Position numbers and translations under genes: made by a program. From Oegoconia quadripuncta (lineage: Eukaryota; Arthropoda; Insecta; Lepidoptera; Autostichidae): 64,000 nt of DNA. Positions 49,706-62,180 of this stretch are shown here, piece after piece. Position 1 is the stretch's first letter. Each line of letters starts with the position of its first letter. The notes beneath the pieces were generated by a model. That model was not told the DNA's origin. It searched no databases and was given only the letters and a program-made list of their open reading frames with translations. The DNA lies in NCBI GenBank assembly GCA_949316235.1, contig OX438748.1, forward strand, positions 10,047,001 to 10,111,000. The letters are read 5' to 3'.

Positions 49706-52074
49706 TAGTTAAATGCAACAAATAATTTATCATTAGAATACGCTGTGTGAACGTCTCTGGACCCTGAAAGCGAAGAACCGCCAGCTGACTATATCACAAA
49801 ATTTTTGCCGTCCACATTCTAAAAGTCATCACAAAGGTAGATATAGATGTAATGCGATCCAATAATGTACCATACTTATTTTGATTGCGCATTATTATCT
49901 CCATGCTCGATACATGTCTATTTTTTGAAAATAATAATTACTAGAAGAAATCTCCTTTTACAGAAAAGCTAGTACTCCTTATACAAGTTTTGTAAGGCAT
50001 TTTTAAATATCCATCTAGCTAGTTACCAGGTAGAGCGCGCTACGTGACCCTATTGCCACTTTAGGCTGCAAATTAAATAAAGTAAGGAGAAATGGAGAGT
50101 ATAACAGTAGGTAACATTCATTTAACGTGAAGTACAACAATTTCATTCAAGAATACCATAATAATAATATATAATGCATACCTACATTATCTTATGTATT
50201 ATATCGCTGAGACTCCAAGGATGTCTTTATTTGTTCAAGTGTATTTTGTGTACGTACCATAACACAAATGTGTTTTACTGTGGCTTCTTTAGATACCTAC
50301 TAATTCACTGGAACGACATGCATTGTTTTTTAGAAAACCATCGGTGTAAAAAATCTTACCATGTAATGTGCGTACCCAAATTTGAGAAATACCATCGGTG
50401 TTGGCAGCAACACCCCTTGGTCGACACATCTTGTACAGAATATGGCATTATTATTTCAGTTGTGCCTATAATTTATCGCAAATACCTACGATGCTAAATG
50501 TAAAAAATACAATAAAATTACATGTACCCTCCATATTGACATACTTGGTGCGCATGAAAGTGCAATTTGAAAATTTTCCGGAGATGACAGCTTATTCCGG
50601 AGGTGCAATGTATTAAACGCGTTTATAAGTTTGTGTATATGTATGTATGTTATCATATGCAGGCTACACGCGCAAAATGAGGTGTCATTAGATTCCTACT
50701 ACATTTGGGAGTGTCATAGAGTATTACATTATAAATTATGTTAAATCCAATATGACGGACGCTAGCCGCCATTTTGTCAAACTTTACAACAAGTAATTCC
50801 GTTACTCATTCAATGTGGATATCAAATGGCAGGTGTGTGACAATGAAAATCTACGATCTACGACTGTAAATACCTATCTAAACACCCAAAACAAGACGTG
50901 ATTTGATTTAGGCCGGAAAACTTTTTACCATTGTCTCTTCTGTACCATTTTCCAATGCTACAGATAGGTATTAATATTGTATAATATAATCTACCCACAT
51001 GTCCATAAAAGGCAAAATCCTGACTAACTACGCATATCCCGAACTCGTGCACCAACTTCGATGAAATTTGTAATGTGTATTGTTTAGGTTACTCAGAGAT
51101 CCAGTAAGAAATGAATTCTATAATTTCCACTCCTAAGGAAGTCAAATGGGTGAGTGAAATGGTGGGAGAAATATTTCAAACAAGTCATTCTACGGAAACA
51201 AGCATTCTAGAAAAATAAAAATTAATATGAAGACTACTATAGAAATAAACTTGTGGTATTCACGTGTTTCAACATGTTTAGAATTCCGTACTTCCGAATG
51301 ACAAAAAGGAACTCTTATTGGGTCGCACTCGTATGTCTGTCTGTTACAGCCAATTTGCTCCGAATCTACTTTCCTGATTAAGTCAGAATTTGTTACATAT
51401 TCATTTCTGTGTGCCAACGTCAGACGTGTAACGTGAATAACTAAAATTTTGTAAATTGGGTCACTTTGCGGAGCCAATTAAAATTTTTAAAAAAGTTTTG
51501 CAAACTGTACCGTGACATATCAAATGAAATGTCAGGTTCTCAACAAGTTTTTTCAGAAAATTTTTTTGGCATAATGCTGCCTTCATCAACTCGCGTCTTT
51601 TGATACCTGTGGCTGATTGAGTCACTTAGCCCCAAAATTCACAACACCAGGGCGATGTCGCACTTCGGGCTTATATACCGAAGCGACAAAAAGTACATTT
51701 TCAAAGTTAATAATACTATTCCAAGAAGATGAGAAGTTGCTTACGGTATATGTATCTTGTAGCTTATGCATGCGTGGTTTAAAACTTTACATGTTTGATG
51801 ACATAACTTCTGAAAAGTGGGCCCCATAGCGCACAACTTCAGTTGACTTTGTGGCTAACAACTTCTTATATTGAACAAAAGAAAAACGTTCCTCGAACTT
51901 AAATGGGACTATCTTGCTGTGAAAACCAAGCACAAATATATTTTGTCGTAGGTCGATTGCAAAATTAAGCAGATTATGACGAAGAATTAAGAAGCCAGCA
52001 ATTTATGAGGTCAATTGAAAAGATATTCATTTCACTCGAGTGTTTTAAACGTTTTTTGTAGGTAGTTTTATACA
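49706..52074. other. no gene seen; traces of repeats
   Basis: A short SINE C-like piece at 49995-50045 and repeat M at about 51290-51480 (AAAAAGGAACTCTTATTGGG). The 107-codon frame at 50174-50497 has no recognisable motif and overlaps another unremarkable frame. Confidence 0.5.
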
Positions 52075-52300
52075 TACATAAAGGCACGACCTTTATTCCA
52101 AATGCGGTGGTCAGAGATATTGCAAACTAAAGCGTGGGTATTCTAAATATGAAGATTAATGTTTGAAACAACGTCTTACGGTTCACCTTTGAAATACTCA
52201 GAAATGCACCGTTAAAATGTGCAAGTCTATAGATGTTTTTTGTTGGAAAGTCCCTTTCTCGCCTTTGACGACACCCATTGGAAGAGATGGATTTATTTAA
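52075..52300. repeat. interspersed repeat E, copy
   Basis: GCACGACCTTTATTCCAAAT, GGTCAGAGATATTGCAAA, TACGGTTCACC, ATAGATGTTTTTTGTTGGAA and AGTCCC align with 55325-55565 and 35495-35650. Confidence 0.65.
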
Positions 52301-52479
52301 TTCTTCTTACTTGCCAAACCAGACAGCACTGTATCATTCTTCTAAATAATTGACCATTTTACTAATTTATGGAGAATATTAATCAATGGCTAGCTATTTT
52401 ACCGCACTTTCACCATTAAATTGTCTGGCTGAAGTAATGTTAATGGAAATTCTTTCCGACCTCAGTTTTAAGGAAAATC

Positions 52480-52855
52480 TCTTGGGATGTGCCAAATTCC
52501 AAAACGTCGATCACCGTCGCAAGGTCGCCTGTCTCGCAGCATTTTACAAGATGCATTTTGGTGAGTGTACGTTGGAATTGCATAATCTTTTCCACCCTCG
52601 CTTATCTATCTTCGGACTATTAGGAGTAGGAAGGGATTGCACCTATTTATAGTTAATGTACCGAACATTCGCACTAAGAGCTTCGACTCTTCATTCATAA
52701 TGCAAACAGCCAAGGCATGAAACTCTCTTCCGGCGTCAGTCATTCCTAAATCCTACAACCTTGGGATCTTCAAGAGCAGGGTGAATAGACATGTACTGGG
52801 TACGCGTGCTGCATCATCGACCATATCGTCAATCCATCGTGTAAGATTGTGGTCA
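52480..52855 (+). pseudogene. decayed LINE2 RT C-terminus
   Basis: Reads, over several frames, CAKFQNVDHRRKVACLAAFY, KMHFGECTLELHNL, then TKSFDSSFIMQTAKA, PKSYNLGIFKSRVNRHVLGT. The order is the same as in 57701-58331, with stops and frameshifts. Confidence 0.8.
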
Positions 52856-53867
52856 TAAAAGAAATCGTTAGTTTGGCATAACATAAATTCTTTTTCTACT
52901 ATCGGCTGCGAAATAATATGATACTTCACTGTAGGTAACTTCACGAGAAGTAACAGGTCATTCGTTTCATAATTCATTAGAAGTCTAGATTATAACGATG
53001 TTTCAGTTTGTCAAGCTCAATCGATAATAAACTTGTAGTCATAGCTTGCAGAAAACAGGCACTAAGAAACGGAAAAGATCCCTATCAGAGAAGTCCGTTT
53101 TTGGACGAAATCTGCGTTGCTAATTTATTCTATTGTTACTTACAATTTTATTAATGTTGTATGTTTCGTATAAAGAATATCGCAGAATACTTTGTGTGAT
53201 GATCGGTATAATATTTGCATAATTTTGATACAATAATTGTAGTATCTTTCTTTGAACTTGCAACATATATGTATATGTAGCTTCATAAAAATTATAACTA
53301 TTGGTAATTGAAACGACATTAATAACATAGATATCCCTTTCCTCTATATTGCCATGCCTGATCCTTATCAGTGTATGTGTATGTTAGTACTTACCTATGC
53401 ATTGTAACTATGACATGTGTAGGGCAATAAATATATGAATTATATTTTTTAAATAATAGTACTGGAAAAAAAAGATACGAGAAATGGACCAATTAGAAAG
53501 TGGACGTCATAGGAAATGGACCAATTTAGGAAGTGGACTTTGTAAACCGGATTGAGTTCAAACCGGATGATATCTTCCGTCGGACTGCAATAACGTCTAA
53601 AGTTAAAATTAAGTTCCTTAGTGTAAGTAGTTATCCTTTACAAGTTCTTTTCTAAGTCTGAAAGTCCTTCACTGGTTTTGTAGTACGGTATTTATAAGGG
53701 AATCTTCAACGTCTCTGTCAGGTTATATAGTGAAAATGATTCTATTATACAGTACCTATAACTTCGTAAATGCAGTTGTAGTCCCACCTCAAGCGATTTA
53801 GATTTTTTTGAACATAATTCAATTCTAATTCTAATTCTTCAAATCAAAAATATCAAGTACCTACTCC
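52856..53867. other. no feature recognised
   Basis: AT-rich. A short duplicated phrase (AATGGACCAATT.AGAAAGTGGAC) near 53480-53540 is the only pattern noticed. Confidence 0.5.
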
Positions 53868-54218
53868 TCCACTAAAGATCTCCACGATGATCGGTCCTGC
53901 GCTGCCCGAATCCAGCGGCTTCCCGCGATCTTTACCAAATCGTCGATCCACCTCGTGGGTGGCCTGTCCACGCTACGTCTTCCGGTGCGTGGTCGCCACT
54001 CGAGAACCTTTCCACCCCAAAGGCCGTCGGTCCTACCAGCAATGTGCCCCGCCCACTGCTACTTAAGTTTAGCAATTTTTCGGGCCATATCGGTCACTTA
54101 GGTTCTCTTGCGAATCTCCTCATTTCTGAGCCCGAGCATAGCTCTCTTCATTGCTCTTTGGGTGACCTTAAGCCTTGTATGAGGCCCATAGTGAGTGCTA
54201 TTGTATAGAACGCTGTAA
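53868..54218 (-). pseudogene. RTE-clade LINE, C-terminal end of the RT protein
   Basis: The minus strand reads LKVTQRAMKRAMLGLRNEEI, then KLKWQWAGHIAGRTDGLW, VLEWRPRTGRRSVDRPPTRW and DDLVKIAGSRWIRAAQDRSS over slightly shifted frames. This is the highly recognisable ending of RTE/BovB-type proteins in moths. Truncated on both sides; no catalytic domain here. Confidence 0.85.
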
Positions 54219-54722
54219 TGCAATGTAATTTTCTTTAGAAATCGAAAGTAGTTCGAAGAAATCCTAATTGTTTGAGCTAGGACTGCTAACTGCTCTCTTG
54301 AACAAAATTATATCTAGTAATTCAGTCAATTCAAAACACATGAATTTTGCAGTTACCCAAATTCCAACCATTTCAACTAATAAATCAAAGTTGAGTGTCT
54401 ATATAGAGGTCATGTCCTGCCCCAAAACACACCTGATGTTTAAGTGCTTCTTGAGCCCTTCGGGCTAACAAGGGCTTAATGGGTTAATTTGAAAAGGTCA
54501 CCTCGAAAGTTAGTGATTAATATAGTTTTTCTTCGTTATACATGTTTATAGTGATCATTTTTAATGAAATATGGAATGTTTATCTAACTTCACACATTGC
54601 TATTAACTGGAATCACCAGATTAAAAATGTTTTAACCTAGTCTTTTAAGATAATACAGTTTGTTATCATTAAAAACATTATAATTATTTACATAGTCATA
54701 AAAAATAAAAACTAAATTAAAA
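54219..54722. other. no feature recognised
   Basis: AT-rich. The last part is probably the 3' UTR of the LINE fragment that follows on the minus strand. Confidence 0.45.
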
Positions 54723-55274
54723 CTATAAGGCAAAGACGTCATCCAGAGCTCCCGATTGCGGTATGGGCCCTAAAACACTGGCTGCATTACCTCTCTGAGC
54801 TGCCAGACTGAGACGTTGAGCGAGGTATGCGCCAGCCCGTAAATCGCACGAGGCCAGCACTAATCTGGTCGAGAGACCGTGGACGAAATTCCTGGTGTCA
54901 GAAGACCACGGTCCCATAGTTTCTACTGTAAGCGCCACAAACTCATGGCTACCCAATAGGGATGAGTACTTGCGGCGCTTGAGCAGCTGTGCTTCCTCTG
55001 CCGCAGCTCTGGCTCTCGAAGAGGTTTTGGGGATGTGAGAGGGTGCCAAAGTATCGACGCAAGTAGCGTCCCATATCAAGGTTCGCCCTAGTGACCATGG
55101 CACCAATGTCGCCCCATCCGGCCTCTTGCCATCATTCCTGGATAAGCCGCAGGGCTCCAGAGACGCGGGAACACAAGCAGTAGCAAGCGCTCGACGTATT
55201 AAATCATTGATGGTGCCATGGCGGTAAATACGGCCCGCGCTCCTGCTGCATGACAGACCGTGACGCCCGTATTT
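54723..55274 (-). pseudogene. nuclease domain fragment of the RLE-type LINE, copy 3
   Basis: About 184 codons of uninterrupted frame are homologous to the C-terminal quarter of the 15.5-17.9 kb ORF: VDKYGRHGLSCSRSAGR, HGTINDLIRRALATA, GKRPDGATLVPW with the RPD intact, LIWDATCVDTLAPSH, RRKYSSL, AQRLSLAAQRGNAASVLG. The first two cysteines of the CCHC knuckle are cut off by 5' truncation. The open frame suggests it is younger than the 25.2-kb fragment. The methionine of the frame is upstream flank and not native. Confidence 0.85.
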
Positions 55275-55324
55275 GTCTACATAATACATATTTAATATTT
55301 ATTTATTTTTATAATTTATAATAA

Positions 55325-55565
55325 AGTCACGACCTTTACCCCCAATGGATTAGTCAGAGATATCCCAAAAATTAGCAATTAGGTGTGGATGTTGTTTCAA
55401 GTATTAAATTAAAAGTTTAATACTTGAAACAACATCCACGGTTCACGTTTAGAAATATACAGAAATGCATATGTGACAGGGGGTGAGCCCATCGTCGTTG
55501 AAATGTGCAAATATATAGATGTTTTTGGTGGAAAGTCCCTTAGTAGCCTTTTAAGTTTACAACAG
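55325..55565. repeat. interspersed repeat E copy with an internal perfect hairpin
   Basis: Matches 52075-52300 (CACGACCTTTACCCCCAATG, GTCAGAGATATCC, ATAGATGTTTTTGGTGGAAA). Inside, 55385-55408 and 55416-55439 are exact 24-bp complements around a 7-nt loop. Confidence 0.75.
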
Positions 55566-56837
55566 TATCATCCGAAATTTTGTATGAATATGGATAAATG
55601 AATTTAAAAAATTGGCTAACTTCAAGTGGATTACAGCCAGTACTTCATCAATGTCAGAGAGAATCGGTACTCTGAATGTTAATTTTATTACGATGCTGTG
55701 TAAGACATAGAATCTAATTTTTTTATCAAATTAATGTGAATTACAATTTACATCTGTAATCAATTACAGGAAACTTTTGGAAATGTTTCCGACTATATAC
55801 CGGTTTTTAGTCTATTTTCGTATAAAAAAGATCCCCTAGCCTATCCCCATCAATCTAGCCAGCTGCCACAGAAATCTCTTCTGTATCCTCTCTATGAGAT
55901 TACGTGTAGAAAAATGAGGTCGCCAAACTACCCGCAATATCAAGGATGACGTATAAAATTTTTGTTTAGAAGTATTTAAGTACGCTAAGGAAAGTCTTTG
56001 GTTTTCGTGTGACGAAACCAAAAGGACCTAATACGTTCTCAGTGTTAACTTAGACAGATAATTTTGATAAAGCGTAAGTATCTACCAAACCGATTATTCT
56101 ATCCGTCACACACACGTCATCAACATCCGTATACGTTTTCAGTGTTCTTCGCATTGGAATTACATAATCTTCCACCATCGCCATTCCATCCCCGTACTAT
56201 TTGGCTCGAGGAGAGTTTCCACGCATGTCTTTGACACGCCGAAAATTGGTACTACGAGTAAGTGGTTTGGATCTTCATTCAATGCGAGCTGCAAGGTATG
56301 GCTTAGAGTTCCGGCGTCCTTTTTTCAAAATTCTATAGTTTTAGGATTTTAAAGTACCTCGTGCTTTATCATCGACCACATCGTCACTTGGTGAGACGTA
56401 TTATATATAAAAACTGACGGTTTAACGTGGCCTCCGAAGTACGAACACACTTGTATAAAAACTACTATTGGTTAACCATCCAATGGATTGAACGTGCCAG
56501 GTTATAATTTAGCGTCTTCATTGCATCGGTTTTGACCTCAGACTACGGAAAATCTATTTATATGGTACGATACTATTGTTTGAGAAACCAAATACCTATT
56601 TTTTATTTTTACAAATAAATAAATAGGATATTTGATAGATAACAGGACCTAATGTTTCTGGGTTCGGCAGGTACCTATGATGCTTGTTTTATAGCTTTTG
56701 TAATGACAGATTTAAAGATAAGCGTTTTTGACGTTCTCCCATTTCATTTTCTATAAATTTTTTTGTAGTCGGATTTTATTACCTACTACGTCTACCATCC
56801 AATAGATTGAACGCGCCACACGTTGCTTAACTTCGCA
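55566..56837. other. worn repeats, no gene
   Basis: A decayed LINE2 segment lies at about 56155-56400 (GCATTGGAATTACATAATCTT, TCCACCATCGCCATTCCATC), and repeat F pieces at 56405-56545 and 56790-56837. Confidence 0.55.
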
Positions 56838-57035
56838 AGTAGTGGATAGTGACCAACAGCTGCGGGTTCGAATACTGCGAGGGGTAAATGTTTGTGAGAT
56901 GGATACGAACATTTATTCCCGAGTCATTGATGTTTATATAAATATTTATGTATATTTATCCATTATCTAGTATCCATAGGTTTGGTTGGCTTGGGGCTAG
57001 ATGATTGGTTAAGTGTCCGAAACATTTATATAATT
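56838..57035 (+). mobile_element. SINE family A, slightly 5'-truncated
   Basis: AGTAGTGGATAGTGACC, box B GGGTTCGAATACTGCG, AGGGGTAAATGTTTGTGAGA, GATACGAACATTTATTCCCG, tail GGGGCTAGATGATTGG and AAGTGTCCGAAACATTTATA. Confidence 0.87.
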
Positions 57036-57424
57036 AAGTTATTGATAATTAATAACGCGGCGCAAGGTCATTCGCTCTACACACCAATCTTTACAGGTTT
57101 TCGTAGGCGTCTTATAGTTAAGATCTTCAATTAATGTGTTAATATGACTCGTCCATGATTGATTCATCTGTCACATATTTTGTAACAATTTCGAGCAACA
57201 CTATATAATGGTATTTTCTCACATGCTCCATAAGTAACTGCAAAACCCGTATTGTTATGTGCCCCAGATCTATTGCGTTGATTATGTCGTGCAAAGCAAA
57301 ACAAGCCATGTGTATCGACATTTCTTCGTGGCAACACACAAAATCAATACAAAATCACACAAAGTTTTATCTCATAAGTTATAAAAATAACATCTGACTG
57401 AAGACATGATTTTTATTTTTTATT
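57036..57424. other. no feature recognised
   Basis: AT-rich; one short minus-strand frame without known motifs. Confidence 0.45.
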
Positions 57425-58400
57425 TATTTTATTTGTGATATACACTTACTGCTCATTCACAAGGCCGACTTCTCAGAGAAGAACAAACTAGAAAATCAGG
57501 GATTGCTCGTTTCTAATAATTATTCTCAAATTTATAATTCGACAAAGAAATAAAGAAAATAGTAGACTGAATATCGTCGACGGACTCATGTCCATGCATT
57601 CTTATCATCTAGACAATCAGAAATGTTATAATAGCCTTTTGCACATAGTTTCCGTTTAATGATGGTTTAAAATTTATTTAAATGCAAATTTTTAATGTTT
57701 TTTTTTTTTTTTTTTTTTTTTTATGGTTAACTGGATACGCATTTGACCACAATCTCACCTGATGGGAAGTGATGATGTGGCCGAAGATGAAGCACGCGAT
57801 CTCAGTAGATGCCTATTCACCCTGCTCTTGAAGATCCCAAGGTTGTAGGATTCAGGAAAGACTGACGCCGGAAAGGAGTTCCATGCCTTGGCTGTTCGCA
57901 TTATGAATGAAGAATCGAACCGCTTAGTGGGAATGTTCGGTATGTTAACTACATACGGGTGGAATCCCTCCCCGCGCCTAGTAGTCCGAAGATGGAATGG
58001 CGATGGTGGAATAAGATTGTGTAATTCCAAAGCACACTCACCGAAATGTATCCTGTAAAAGACCGAGAGACAGGCGACCTTGCGACGGTGTTCGAGGCTC
58101 TGCAATTTAGCAGTGATCGAATGGTCACCAATGAGTCTTTTGGCACGTCGTTCCACAGAATCGAGTGCAGCCAGCTGGTACTTGGCTGAACCATCCCAAA
58201 GGTGACAGCAGTATTCCATGCACGAGCGAACCTGAGCCTGGTAAAGTACCAAAAGCTGTTTCGGCATGAAATATCGCCTGACCTTGAGGAGAATGCCAAG
58301 CTTCTTAGCTGCTGTTTTAGCATTTCGTTCTATGTTTATCGGAACCTTATTATAAAAGCGTATGTTGTGTCTTAAATGACTTAGTTACATTGTGTAAATG
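57425..58400 (-). mobile_element. LINE1 copy split by a LINE2 insertion
   Basis: The 57425-57694 and 58338-58400 parts, read on the minus strand, are consecutive pieces of LINE1 (CGCTTTTATAATAAGGTTCC, then NLHLNKF, KGYYNISDCLDDK, and the TTTGTGAATGAGCAGTAA region). LINE2 sits between them at 57701-58331. ATGTTT is present at both junctions (57695-57700 and 58332-58337). Confidence 0.82.
57701..58331 (-). mobile_element. LINE2, 5'-truncated jockey/CR1-like copy with poly(A)
   Basis: The minus strand has an open frame from about 58322 to 57755: AKTAAKKLGILLKVRRYFMP, LLVLYQAQVRSCMEYCCHLW, LAALDSVERRAKRLIGDHSI, LEHRRKVACLSVFYRIHFGE, CALELHNLIPPSPFH, SFIMRTAKAWNSFPASVFPE, SYNLGIFKSRVNRHLL. This is the C-terminal domain that follows the RT of such LINEs; the RT itself is missing. 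A poly(A) of about 22 nt (plus-strand T run) ends the element. Confidence 0.88.
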
Positions 58401-59877
58401 ACTAATATGAACAGCACTACTCATGCAGACACTATTCAGGCAGTGTGCACTACACACCGGCTTGATTTTCTTTGCAAGACATAATGCAATAGATCTAGCG
58501 CGCTAGCAAACATCAGGGTATGCTTGTAACGGTGCCACCTCCGTTCATGTCAAGCTGTCTTTTTCCTTCGCTCGCTTCCTTTGATATCTTTTTTTTGTGT
58601 CATCATTTCAAATGGATTTTAATTCAAATTCTGACCATTGTTTTCTGAGTTCTGACACATTCGTCAGTCGGTTCACAGCAGTGCAGTGTATTCACCAAGT
58701 TCCAGTTTTTATGGCTTCCTCCTAAACCCTTATGGCTATGTACTTTTCTAATACCAAAATTCACCCTCCATCCACCTATCACCACCTTCTCCATTTTAAC
58801 AGTAGCGAATATTTGTGTTTTCTTTGTTTTAATTTTTTATTCAGTACTATTAAATTACGATTCATAACCAATAAAACATTAAGTGGTCTCGGCGTAATTA
58901 TTAACCCATAACCCACAGCTTCCACAAATATACATCACCATCATCGTGACGTTGCTGCCGGTGTGAGGAAAGCTGGTAGTGCGACATGCTTTTAGCTGTA
59001 GGTGACTGTACGTGCATTCGTAGTAAACACATTTTAGTAATTGAAGGCCAAGAGCTATATATATAGGAAATCCATACTAGCAAAGTCGACGCAAACAACG
59101 CTTAACAAATAAAATCTCTACATTTTTATACGTGAAATCCAATTTTCTTCAATTCCAAACCAACATTTTTTAAATCGACTCTAAGACATTCCATCTGGAG
59201 TTTCGCTCTTGGCTTTCAATATTTAATACTTGCTCTGTTTATAATCTCATTTATTGCAACGTGTGTCGTTGATTCCTTAACATCTTGTTCTTTAAAAAAA
59301 TAATAACAAGCTATGTTTTGTTCATACATTAGACGTGTAACTGAGGAAGTTTTTAGTAAAACTAATGATTTATTTGAATACGAGTAGGTATCGCATAAAT
59401 TATAGGAGTTTTGACATTTGTAAAATATTTAATTACTTGCATTCCACCGCGCGACTTCGTCGGCATGAATCACGAAATAAAGTAAAATTTATCAGTTGTA
59501 TTACCTACCTATAATCCTTCCGGAAGAAATTCTCTAAATGGTAGTGAAAATCGTATCAGCATCGGTTGCGAAGTTCAAAATAACCAAGCGCATAAACTGA
59601 CAGACGCGGATGACGAGCTTGTTTTACACGTCTTAGAACTTGGGATTGCATTGCAATCACTTTTACTTCATTTGCAATTGTTATTGGTATGAATGGATAT
59701 TTTCCGAACGAAATGCGAAGGTCTGGACGTTATTTGTTTGTCCGTTACTCGATCACTACGTAACAACGGAACTATTTTGGCTAACACAGACAGAAAATGT
59801 CCATGAAAGACATGGAATACTTTTTGAAGCGGAAAAAGGTTCCTTATTCATACATACATACATACACGCTGCTGACA
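58401..59877. other. no feature recognised
   Basis: Intergenic AT-rich DNA. No known motif in any frame. Confidence 0.5.
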
Positions 59878-60452
59878 TACATATCATTTTTGTTCTGCCG
59901 AAGCGTGCTATTCGTGCCATTTATAAATTAGGACCTAGAGAGTCTCTTAGAGATAAGTTTAAGGAATTTAATATCTTAACAATGGCATCTCAATACGTTT
60001 ATGAGAATTTGTTATATGCAAAAAAAAATATAACCTTATTCGCTAAAAATAGTGATAGGCACAATGTTAATACAAGGAATAAGAACCAGTTATCTATTTA
60101 TGTTAGCCGACTTCACAAAGTTAGTAAATCCTTCAAAGGGCAATGTATACGCTTTTATAATAAGGTTCCAGTAGACATTCAAAATATGCCTTTAAATAAA
60201 ATTAAAGCAATCATAAAAGAGAAATTATTAACAAAAGGCTATTATAAAATCACTGACTATTTGAATGATAAGCAAGCATGGAATCTGTTTAAAAGAGCAA
60301 CCCTAGAGTTTCTTGCTCATTCTTCTTTGGACAGTCAGCTTTGTGAATGAGCAGTAAATTTAAACTATAATGTAATATTAATATTAATAGTGACGTTTTC
60401 AAGTGATAATTTTATCCTATGAAATAAAATATTTTGATTGATTGATTGATTG
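59878..60452 (+). mobile_element. LINE1 family, best-preserved 3' copy
   Basis: The open frame to 60350 carries the post-RT domain of a jockey/CR1-like LINE: KRAIRAIYKLGPRESLRDKF, ILTMASQYVYENLLYAKKN, NTRNKNQLSIYVSRLHKVSK, CIRFYNKVPVDIQNMPLNKI, KGYYKITDYLNDKQAW, RATLEFLAHSSLDSQLCE. The 3' UTR with GTGACGTTTTCAAGTGATAA ends in (GATT)n. Upstream codons of the same frame (59640-59877) are flank, not LINE. The copy is 5'-truncated. Confidence 0.87.
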
Positions 60453-60590
60453 ACATATACTCACGCCTGTTTCCCGTTGGGGCAGGCATATACTATTGAT
60501 TACCACTTGCAACGATCCTGACATACTACTTTTTTTCTACGTTTCTTCCACTCTCATCATACAAAGAATACTCCACGATACTAGTACAAC
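60453..60590 (-). repeat. interspersed repeat H, copy 2
   Basis: CTCACGCCTGTTTCCCGTTG, GCAACGATCCTGACATACTA and CTTCCACTCTCATCATACA parallel 34862-34990. Confidence 0.65.
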
Positions 60591-61924
60591 CATATATTTT
60601 TAAAATCCAGTTCAGTTCCAAGAAAATCAGGTTATACTGTGAACGCTTTTCCACTAGGGTATTGACATGAAATAAGGCACGAGGCTCTTGTAAATGTAAG
60701 ATGATTATATTGAATTTACTTACAAAACTTATGTTACTCTACTTTCTCTACAAAAATAAACCTTAATTCATTACAAGTAGTAATAGGTAGGAAGTTAATC
60801 GGAAGGAGTTGGCAGCTAACAGATCATATTAAATGCCTATCTGCCGAGATATGAAGATTCCAAGAATTCCGCTAACCGTTTGACACTGGTAGGTGAGGTA
60901 ATAATAGAGATCTCAAAGCTACGAGTACCTACTTAGATCACGTAGTTACCTATTTGAATGACTTTGTAAGAGTAGAGACTTGATTGCTATTTTTAATCCC
61001 CGATGAAAAACGACGGGTGCTGTGTGTTTAACGGCATTCTGTGTGTGTCTTTGTCCGAACGTATCTTTGTAATGCATTTAGTTTTAATACAGTTGATTTG
61101 GTTTATCTGCATGATATAACAGCTTGTCTCCTCGAGGCATTTATAAATTTTAAATTTGTTCTAATTAGGTTGTGTAAATCCATCAAATACTTACACTAAC
61201 AAGGAAAGTAATTCGTCCATCCAATTATCTGTTACACACAATGCAAGAGTTGAATTTCATTTCAAAATGTGATTTTCCTCTCGAAAATATGTTACTTTGT
61301 TATAAGGCCAGAAATCGTATTACACTATTTAGAAATTATTGTTTTGTTTATAATCTATTTTATATGGATTTATGGACTGTACAATTTTAGACCGCGTGCG
61401 CCTGATCTACCCTATCTTTGTGCACACAAATACAAAGCTGAGCTTGCGACTCGATCGCTGTGGTTATGTAGAAAAGTGACGGGTGGGCCTATTTTCGTAG
61501 CTCACGGGTATATCCTCTACCAAATATCAAGAGTAGTTGTACAAATAAAGATACTCGTAATAATTCAGAAATACAATTTAGTTGTGATATCTCTAGAGAC
61601 AGTTTTATATACGGGTAGCTAAGAGTAGTAACACCATTTTATTAGTAATCTACTTTGCGTTAATGATTAATGCGGACTACCCAAGGGCCCATGAGACCGA
61701 CGACGTGCGAAGAATGTGATCCCTGCTCCGCCTACCATGTATAAAGTTATATATCGTCCTGAAAAATAAGTACGTGTAACATACTTTTGCATTAAACCAC
61801 AAGCTTAGTTCGTGCTTCATCTTTGGCTATCAAAATATAATTTAATAATTATATATCATATTATTTATCCTGGCTGACAATCGACAAACAAAAACAAGCT
61901 TCTATTTTTTGTGATAAACCCTCC
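60591..61924. other. no gene seen
   Basis: A common moth repeat phrase at about 60999-61090 (CCCCGATGAAAAACGACGGG, GTGTGTCTTTGTCCGAACGT). The 117-codon frame at 61269-61622 has a hydrophobic start but no recognisable domain and is not supported as a gene. Confidence 0.45.
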
Positions 61925-62180
61925 CATTGATAGTTTAGACATCTGGTGAGGATGAATGAAAGAAGACAAATGAAAGCGATATACGAAGTGAATGTGCAAG
62001 GGTGGTAGTGTTGATAGGGGAAATCCACGTAAAAGTACCCTAACTCAACAAGAGTGTATGAATAACATTTTGAGAGTAAATGAAGCAAAAGAGCTGCGTC
62101 AAGATCGTAGCAAGTGGAAGTTGGTATACTCTGCCTACCTACCTTAACAGGCGTGACTTTATATTTATATGTATGTAAAA
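61925..62180 (+). repeat. interspersed repeat H, copy 3 (sense)
   Basis: Reads RVNEAKELRQDRSKWKLVYS, AYLP and ends at the CAGGCGTGA stop followed by TTTATATTTATATG, complementary in orientation to copies 1 and 2. It looks like the C-terminal end of a LINE-type ORF. Confidence 0.65.

Noticed and set aside
50174..50497. 107-residue cysteine- and histidine-rich frame
   Set aside because: No recognisable motif spacing, repeats nearby, overlaps another frame. Not enough support for a gene.
57949..58323. 124-residue minus-strand protein
   Set aside because: Wrong-frame shadow of the LINE2 C-terminal domain; the correct frame is 57755-58322.
61269..61622. 117-residue frame with a hydrophobic N-terminus
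   Set aside because: AT-rich DNA readily gives hydrophobic frames. No family resemblance, no visible splice or promoter context.
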